A DNA stretch of 47,727 nucleotides from Flavobacterium sp. ACAM 123 (lineage in GTDB: Bacteria > Bacteroidota > Bacteroidia > Flavobacteriales > Flavobacteriaceae): contig NZ_AJXL01000017.1 in NCBI RefSeq assembly GCF_000264055.1, positions 1-47,727 of the forward strand. Direction: 5' to 3'. How positions within the stretch are numbered: the stretch's first letter is position 1; the number at the start of each line of letters is the position of its first letter. The notes below the pieces were generated by a model. The model ran no database searches and was not told the DNA's origin. It saw nothing but the letters and a program-made list of their open reading frames with translations. Positions 43,704 through 47,727 of the stretch are shown one piece after another. Made by a program: the position numbers and the translations under genes.

Positions 43704-45059
43704 ATGACAACACATTTTATCGCTATAGGAGGAAGTGCTATGCATAACTTAGCACTAGCATTACATAACAAAGGATATAAAGTAACGGGAAGTGACGATG
43801 CAATTTTCGAGCCTTCTAAATCACGTCTGGATAAAAAAGGAATCTTACCGGCAGAAATGGGCTGGTTTCCGGAGAAAATTACAAATGATATTGATGCAGT
43901 AATTTTAGGGATGCATGCTAAGGCTGATAATCCAGAACTTTTACAAGCACAGGAATTAGGACTGAAAATTTATTCCTATCCGGAGTTTTTATATGAGCAA
44001 TCCAAAAATAAAACACGTGTGGTTATTGGCGGATCTCATGGAAAAACGACAATAACCTCTATGATTTTGCATGTAATGCATTATAACGACATAGCAGTGG
44101 ATTATATGGTGGGTGCGCAATTGGAAGGTTTTGATACGATGGTTCATCTTACAGATGAAAATGACTTTATTGTTTTAGAAGGAGATGAGTATTTGTCGTC
44201 ACCGATAGACAGGAGGCCTAAATTCCATTTGTACCAACCTAATATTGCTTTAATATCAGGAATTGCGTGGGATCATATCAATGTCTTTCCTACCTATGAG
44301 AACTATGTGGAACAATTTGAAATTTTTGTGGATCAAATTAGCCGTGGTGGCATATTAGTGTATAATGAAGAGGATTTAGAAGTAAAACGGGTAGCAGAGG
44401 CAGCAACAAAACCAACCCGTAAATTAGCTTATAGTACACCAAATTATAAAGTAGAGAACGGAACGACGTTACTAGAAACTCCGGAAGGAGATATGCCCAT
44501 TGAAGTTTTTGGTGCCCATAATCTAAATAATTTGGCTGGAGCCAAATGGATTTGCCAAAACATGGGTGTCGATGAAGACGACTTCTATGAAGCGATTGCC
44601 AGTTTTAAGGGGGCGTCAAAGCGATTGGAAAAAATCGCTGAAAGTAGAGCTGCAGTGGCCTATAAAGATTTTGCTCATTCACCAAGTAAGGTAGCTGCCA
44701 CTACAAAAGCAGTAAAAGAGCAGTACCCAGATAGAATATTGGTGGCTTGCTTAGAGTTGCATACCTATAGCAGTTTGAATTCGGAGTTTTTAAAGGAATA
44801 TGAAGGCGCATTGGAATACGCAGATGTTGCCGTTGTTTTCTATTCACCGGATGCAGTAAAAATCAAAGAATTAGAAGAAGTAACTTACGATCAGATTGCA
44901 CAGGCTTTTAATAGAAAAGATTTGATTATATATACAAATCCAAAAGACTTCAAAGACTATTTATTCAACTTAAATCTAGATAACTCAGCATTGCTGTTGA
45001 TGAGTTCTGGAAATTATGGTGGATTGAATTTTGATGAGGTGAAAGAATTGGTTCAGTAA
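43704..45059 (+). CDS. mpl: UDP-MurNAc:L-Ala-gamma-D-Glu-meso-DAP ligase (Mpl)
   Basis: Mpl joins recycled murein tripeptide to UDP-MurNAc, bypassing MurC-E. This Mur ligase of 451 aa has HFIAIGGSAMHNLALAL at the N-terminus, the ATP loop GGSHGKTTITSM and LEGDEYLSSPIDRRPKFHLY, the last typical of Mpl rather than MurC. DFAHSPSKVAATTKAVKEQY follows in the C-terminal domain. With anmK at 5.1 kb it indicates a cell-wall recycling route. The next gene begins after a few bases. Confidence 0.96.
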   Translation: MTTHFIAIGGSAMHNLALALHNKGYKVTGSDDAIFEPSKSRLDKKGILPAEMGWFPEKITNDIDAVILGMHAKADNPELLQAQELGLKIYSYPEFLYEQSKNKTRVVIGGSHGKTTITSMILHVMHYNDIAVDYMVGAQLEGFDTMVHLTDENDFIVLEGDEYLSSPIDRRPKFHLYQPNIALISGIAWDHINVFPTYENYVEQFEIFVDQISRGGILVYNEEDLEVKRVAEAATKPTRKLAYSTPNYKVENGTTLLETPEGDMPIEVFGAHNLNNLAGAKWICQNMGVDEDDFYEAIASFKGASKRLEKIAESRAAVAYKDFAHSPSKVAATTKAVKEQYPDRILVACLELHTYSSLNSEFLKEYEGALEYADVAVVFYSPDAVKIKELEEVTYDQIAQAFNRKDLIIYTNPKDFKDYLFNLNLDNSALLLMSSGNYGGLNFDEVKELVQ

Positions 45060-45077
45060 TTGTTCAATGTGGTAAAA

Positions 45078-45536
45078 ATGGATAATACAATAAGAATCAT
45101 TAAAACTACTAGTGAAAATGAGGATTTTATAAAATTGGTATGGGCATTGGATCAAAGTCTATGGGAACGGTATCCGGAGTTGACGTCTGATTATTGGGGG
45201 AATAATATTTTAGAAATCAACCCTAATGTTGTGATTCTGTATATCGATAATAAGCCTGTAGCCTGCGGATGTTTCAAGAAAAAATCAAAAAATGCAATTG
45301 AAATAAAGCGTATGTTTGTTTTGCCTGAAGCCAGAGGTAGAGGGTTTGCCCAGAGTATTCTGCAGGAATTAGAACGCTGGGGAGTGGAGTTAGGATTTTC
45401 TTTTTCAGTTTTGGAAACCTTACATAAGCAGAAAGCGGCTATTGCTATGTATCAGAAATGTGGATACGCGATAATTGATAATTACGAACCCTATGTGGGT
45501 TTAAAAAATAGTATTTGCATGCGGAAACAAATTTAA
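45078..45536 (+). CDS. GNAT-family N-acetyltransferase
   Basis: The core is visible: VVILYIDNKPVACGCFK, then IEIKRMFVLPEARGRGFAQS with the acetyl-CoA loop RGRGFA, and AIAMYQKCGYAIIDNYEPY at the end. I chose the ATG at 45078 (152 aa). A TTG directly after the mpl stop would add six residues. It is in a close run mpl-GNAT-radC-HAD. The substrate is unknown. Confidence 0.85.
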   Translation: MDNTIRIIKTTSENEDFIKLVWALDQSLWERYPELTSDYWGNNILEINPNVVILYIDNKPVACGCFKKKSKNAIEIKRMFVLPEARGRGFAQSILQELERWGVELGFSFSVLETLHKQKAAIAMYQKCGYAIIDNYEPYVGLKNSICMRKQI

Positions 45537-45547
45537 AGAATTAGCCA

Positions 45548-46243
45548 ATGTCTGAAAACGCTTTTTTTCCTATTACTAATTGGTCCGAAGACGATAAGCC
45601 TCGTGAAAAACTAATGCTCAAGGGCAAAGGTGCACTGAGTGATGCTGAATTAATTGCTATTCTAATTGGTTCAGGAAGTCGGAATGAATCGGCGGTGGAT
45701 CTAAGCAAAAGGATTTTGAAGAGTGTGGACAACAATTTGAATGCTTTAGGTAAGTTGTCTATTTCCCAATTAATGAATTTTAAAGGAATAGGGGAGGCCA
45801 AAGCCATTTCTATTATTGCCGCTCTAGAATTAGGGAGGCGAAGAAGATCAGAAGAGGCTGTTGAGTTAATCAAAATCACTTCCAGCAAAATGATTTTTGA
45901 AATTATGCAACCTATAATCGGTGAATTACCGCACGAGGAATTTTGGATTGTTTATTTGAATAATTCAAATAAGATCCTTTCAAAATCACAATTGAGTAAA
46001 GGCGGGATAACAGGAACATTGGTAGATGTAAGATTAGTATTCAAGATGGCACTTGAAATGGGAGCAACTGGATTGATATTATGTCATAACCATCCATCAG
46101 GAACGTTAGTGCCAAGTGATGCCGATAAACAAATTACCAAGAAATTAAGAACTGCCGGAGACAGCTTAGAAATAAAAGTTTTGGACCATTTGATTGTGAC
46201 CGAGTTTAATTATTTTAGTTTTGTTGACGAAGGAATATTTTAA
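45548..46243 (+). CDS. radC: RadC family JAB-domain protein
   Basis: The 231-residue protein has a helix-hairpin-helix (FKGIGEAKA, residues 78-86) and a JAB/MPN metal site: CHNHPSG (H180, H182) with Asp191. Both are complete. RadC was once linked to DNA repair, but its true role is unsettled. It starts 11 bases after the acetyltransferase gene and the HAD gene starts 11 bases after it, so the four genes are probably one operon. Confidence 0.93.
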   Translation: MSENAFFPITNWSEDDKPREKLMLKGKGALSDAELIAILIGSGSRNESAVDLSKRILKSVDNNLNALGKLSISQLMNFKGIGEAKAISIIAALELGRRRRSEEAVELIKITSSKMIFEIMQPIIGELPHEEFWIVYLNNSNKILSKSQLSKGGITGTLVDVRLVFKMALEMGATGLILCHNHPSGTLVPSDADKQITKKLRTAGDSLEIKVLDHLIVTEFNYFSFVDEGIF

Positions 46244-46254
46244 AAAAAATTATA

Positions 46255-46944
46255 ATGAAAATTACGAATATAAAAGATGTCTTTTTTGACTTGGACCATA
46301 CGCTTTGGGATTTTGATAAAAATTCAGAGATCACCTTTGAGGGTATCTTTCAAAGAAATCATCCCACCATTGAAATCAAAGCATTTATCGAGAAATATGT
46401 GCCCATAAATCAGGCCTGCTGGAAATTGTATCAATACGATAAGATTTCACACGAGGAGTTGCGCTACAACAGATTAAAGCATTCCTTTGACGCAATCAAT
46501 TATTCCGTTTCTGATGCGCAGATTGAAATCATTGCGCAAGAGTACATTCAATTATTACCGGATAATAATCTTCTTTTTGACGGTACTTTTGAAATTTTGG
46601 ACTACTTGAATGAAAATTATAAGTTGCACATCATCACCAATGGTTTTGCAGAAGTTCAACAACGAAAAATTAAGAATTCTAAGTTGCATGATTACTTTCA
46701 TACCATCACAAACTCAGATATGGCTGGGGTTAAGAAACCAAATCCTATTATTTTTGAATATGCATTAGATTTGGCTAAAGCCAACAAGGAAAACAGTATC
46801 ATGATTGGAGATTCTTTAGATGCAGACGTGCAAGGTGCTCTTGATATTGGGCTGGACGCTATTTTTTTTAATGCTGACAATGCACAAGTGGAACAAAAGA
46901 TAAAGCAAGTTAATCATTTATTAGAACTAAAGAAATATTTATAA
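46255..46944 (+). CDS. HAD hydrolase, YjjG-type nucleotidase-like
   Basis: All HAD motifs are present in 229 aa: FFDLDHTLWDF (motif I, DxD), LHIITNGFAEVQ (motif II), the lysine in AGVKKPNPIIF (III), and MIGDSLDADVQGALD (IV). The DHTLWDFDKN start and cap length resemble YjjG-type 5'-nucleotidases that clear odd pyrimidine nucleotides. The assignment below family level is by resemblance only. Confidence 0.88.
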   Translation: MKITNIKDVFFDLDHTLWDFDKNSEITFEGIFQRNHPTIEIKAFIEKYVPINQACWKLYQYDKISHEELRYNRLKHSFDAINYSVSDAQIEIIAQEYIQLLPDNNLLFDGTFEILDYLNENYKLHIITNGFAEVQQRKIKNSKLHDYFHTITNSDMAGVKKPNPIIFEYALDLAKANKENSIMIGDSLDADVQGALDIGLDAIFFNADNAQVEQKIKQVNHLLELKKYL

Positions 46945-46946
46945 TT

Positions 46947-47705
46947 ATGAGAAAGCAATTTTTAGCAATACTGCTATGTATTTCAAGTATCGGTTTTTCT
47001 CAATCAGTAAATGATTATAAAGCGGTAATTATACCGTTAAAATATGAATTTACAAGTGGAGATAATGAGTATCGACTAGCTACTATATCGAAGTATAATT
47101 TAAATAATGCTGGTTTTGAAGCTTTTTATGACAATGAGTCTGTGACGGCAGAATATAATGACAGATGTAGTCTTTTGTATTTTGATATTGTAAAAGAAAG
47201 ATCATTTCTAACAACTAAAGTGCATATTACTCTCAAAGACTGTTATGGCAAAGTCATTTTTGAATCGGAATCTGGGGTTAGTAAAGAAAAGGCCTATGAA
47301 TTGGCCTATCCAGATGCTCTTAATGAGGCTTTTGCCTCTGTGAATGCTTTACATTATAAATACAAAGAGGAAGAGATAAATAAAGTAGTAGAACAACCGG
47401 TGGTATCGAATAAAAAAGAGGCCTCAGACATGGTTCAAGTGCCTAAAAACACGATGCGTAAAGCGGATATTGGTGCTTTGAAACAGACTGTTGTTTTGTA
47501 TGCGCAACCTATAGTTAATGGTTTTCAATTGGTGAATAGTGTACCACAAGTAGTGATGAAAGTATTTAAAACATCTAGTCCTACTTGTCTTATTGCCTTA
47601 AAAGAAGCTACTCAGGGTGTTTTAATTTCAAAAGACAGTCAGTGGTTTTTTGAGTATTATCAAAATGATAAGCTGATATCTGAAAAGATAGAGGTTAAGT
47701 TTTAG
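46947..47705 (+). CDS. Secreted protein of unknown function
   Basis: I do not recognise this 252-residue protein. It has a signal peptide (MRKQFLAILLCISSIGFSQ), then a beta-rich domain (YKAVIIPLKYEFTSGDNEYR, FLTTKVHITLKDCYGKVIFE). A Lys/Glu-rich linker (about 140-175) and a small C-terminal beta domain (CLIALKEATQGVLISKDSQW) follow. It begins 2 bases after the HAD stop, so it is co-transcribed with it. It is complete; the window ends 22 bases later. Confidence 0.72.
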   Translation: MRKQFLAILLCISSIGFSQSVNDYKAVIIPLKYEFTSGDNEYRLATISKYNLNNAGFEAFYDNESVTAEYNDRCSLLYFDIVKERSFLTTKVHITLKDCYGKVIFESESGVSKEKAYELAYPDALNEAFASVNALHYKYKEEEINKVVEQPVVSNKKEASDMVQVPKNTMRKADIGALKQTVVLYAQPIVNGFQLVNSVPQVVMKVFKTSSPTCLIALKEATQGVLISKDSQWFFEYYQNDKLISEKIEVKF

Positions 47706-47727
47706 TTCTAAATTTTAAGACCTAAAT

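Noticed and set aside
1..47727. CRISPR array, rRNA, integrase or insertion sequence
   Set aside because: No regularly spaced repeats, no rRNA sequence, and no transposase or integrase reading frame was found.

Overview
The window reads as chromosomal DNA of a flavobacterium (Bacteroidota, Flavobacteriaceae, most likely Flavobacterium). It is AT-rich and start codons mostly lack Shine-Dalgarno sequences. Several start regions carry the Bacteroidota-type -7 box TAnnTTTG; in two places it pairs with a TTG element 19-20 bases upstream. A SusC-type domain pair and many orthologues typical of flavobacteria support this. The assignment rests on protein and promoter style, not on a 16S sequence.

Layout. 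1-3.6 kb: tRNA-Val, then on the minus strand an exbB-exbD-tonB energy-transduction operon with folC downstream. 3.8-6.2 kb: a Glu/Leu-type dehydrogenase and anmK, both minus. 6.2-7.6 kb: acyl-CoA dehydrogenase with a good promoter and a strong terminator. 7.9-9.25 kb: a decayed three-gene unit in which an intact YHS-domain gene sits between a peroxiredoxin-like pseudogene and a DoxX-like pseudogene. 9.3-13.1 kb: DinB-like, NRDE, ATP-grasp, LysE-like membrane protein and M28 peptidase, all plus. 13.1-15.3 kb: acetyltransferase, short-chain dehydrogenase, SprT-like protein. 15.3-17.05 kb: a lone DUF4062 gene bounded by intergenic repeats and by a structured stretch, the most accessory-looking part of the window. 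17.1-21.4 kb: MlaF/MlaE-type ABC transporter, glycosyltransferase 2, methyltransferase, ketoacyl-ACP synthase III, all minus. 21.7-24.5 kb: gcvP, divergent from a UbiA-like membrane protein. 25.7-28.9 kb: SWIM zinc-finger protein and M3 peptidase. 29.1-32.3 kb: an unrecognised acidic protein, purE-purK, and a frameshifted pseudogene. 32.4-36 kb: hpt, adk, a CBS/CorC membrane protein, obgE. 36-42.7 kb: a 2194-residue alpha-2-macroglobulin-like protein carrying a SusC-type carboxypeptidase-regulatory and plug insertion. 42.9-47.7 kb: TPR protein, mpl, acetyltransferase, radC, HAD phosphatase and a secreted protein of unknown function.

Most of the window is housekeeping: purine synthesis and salvage (purE, purK, hpt, adk), peptidoglycan recycling (anmK, mpl), folate and one-carbon metabolism (folC, gcvP), and envelope energy and lipid transport (ExbBD-TonB, Mla-type ABC). 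I did not find a complete new defence or biosynthetic system. The observations I rate highest are: (a) the dying peroxiredoxin/YHS/DoxX operon, whose first gene keeps one reading frame through five internal stops; (b) a 33-bp exact copy of the 3' end of obgE placed beyond the giant macroglobulin gene, so that this gene sits between direct repeats; (c) the macroglobulin/SusC-plug fusion with Ala where the thioester Cys would be; (d) the isolated DUF4062 protein with a long helical C-terminus.
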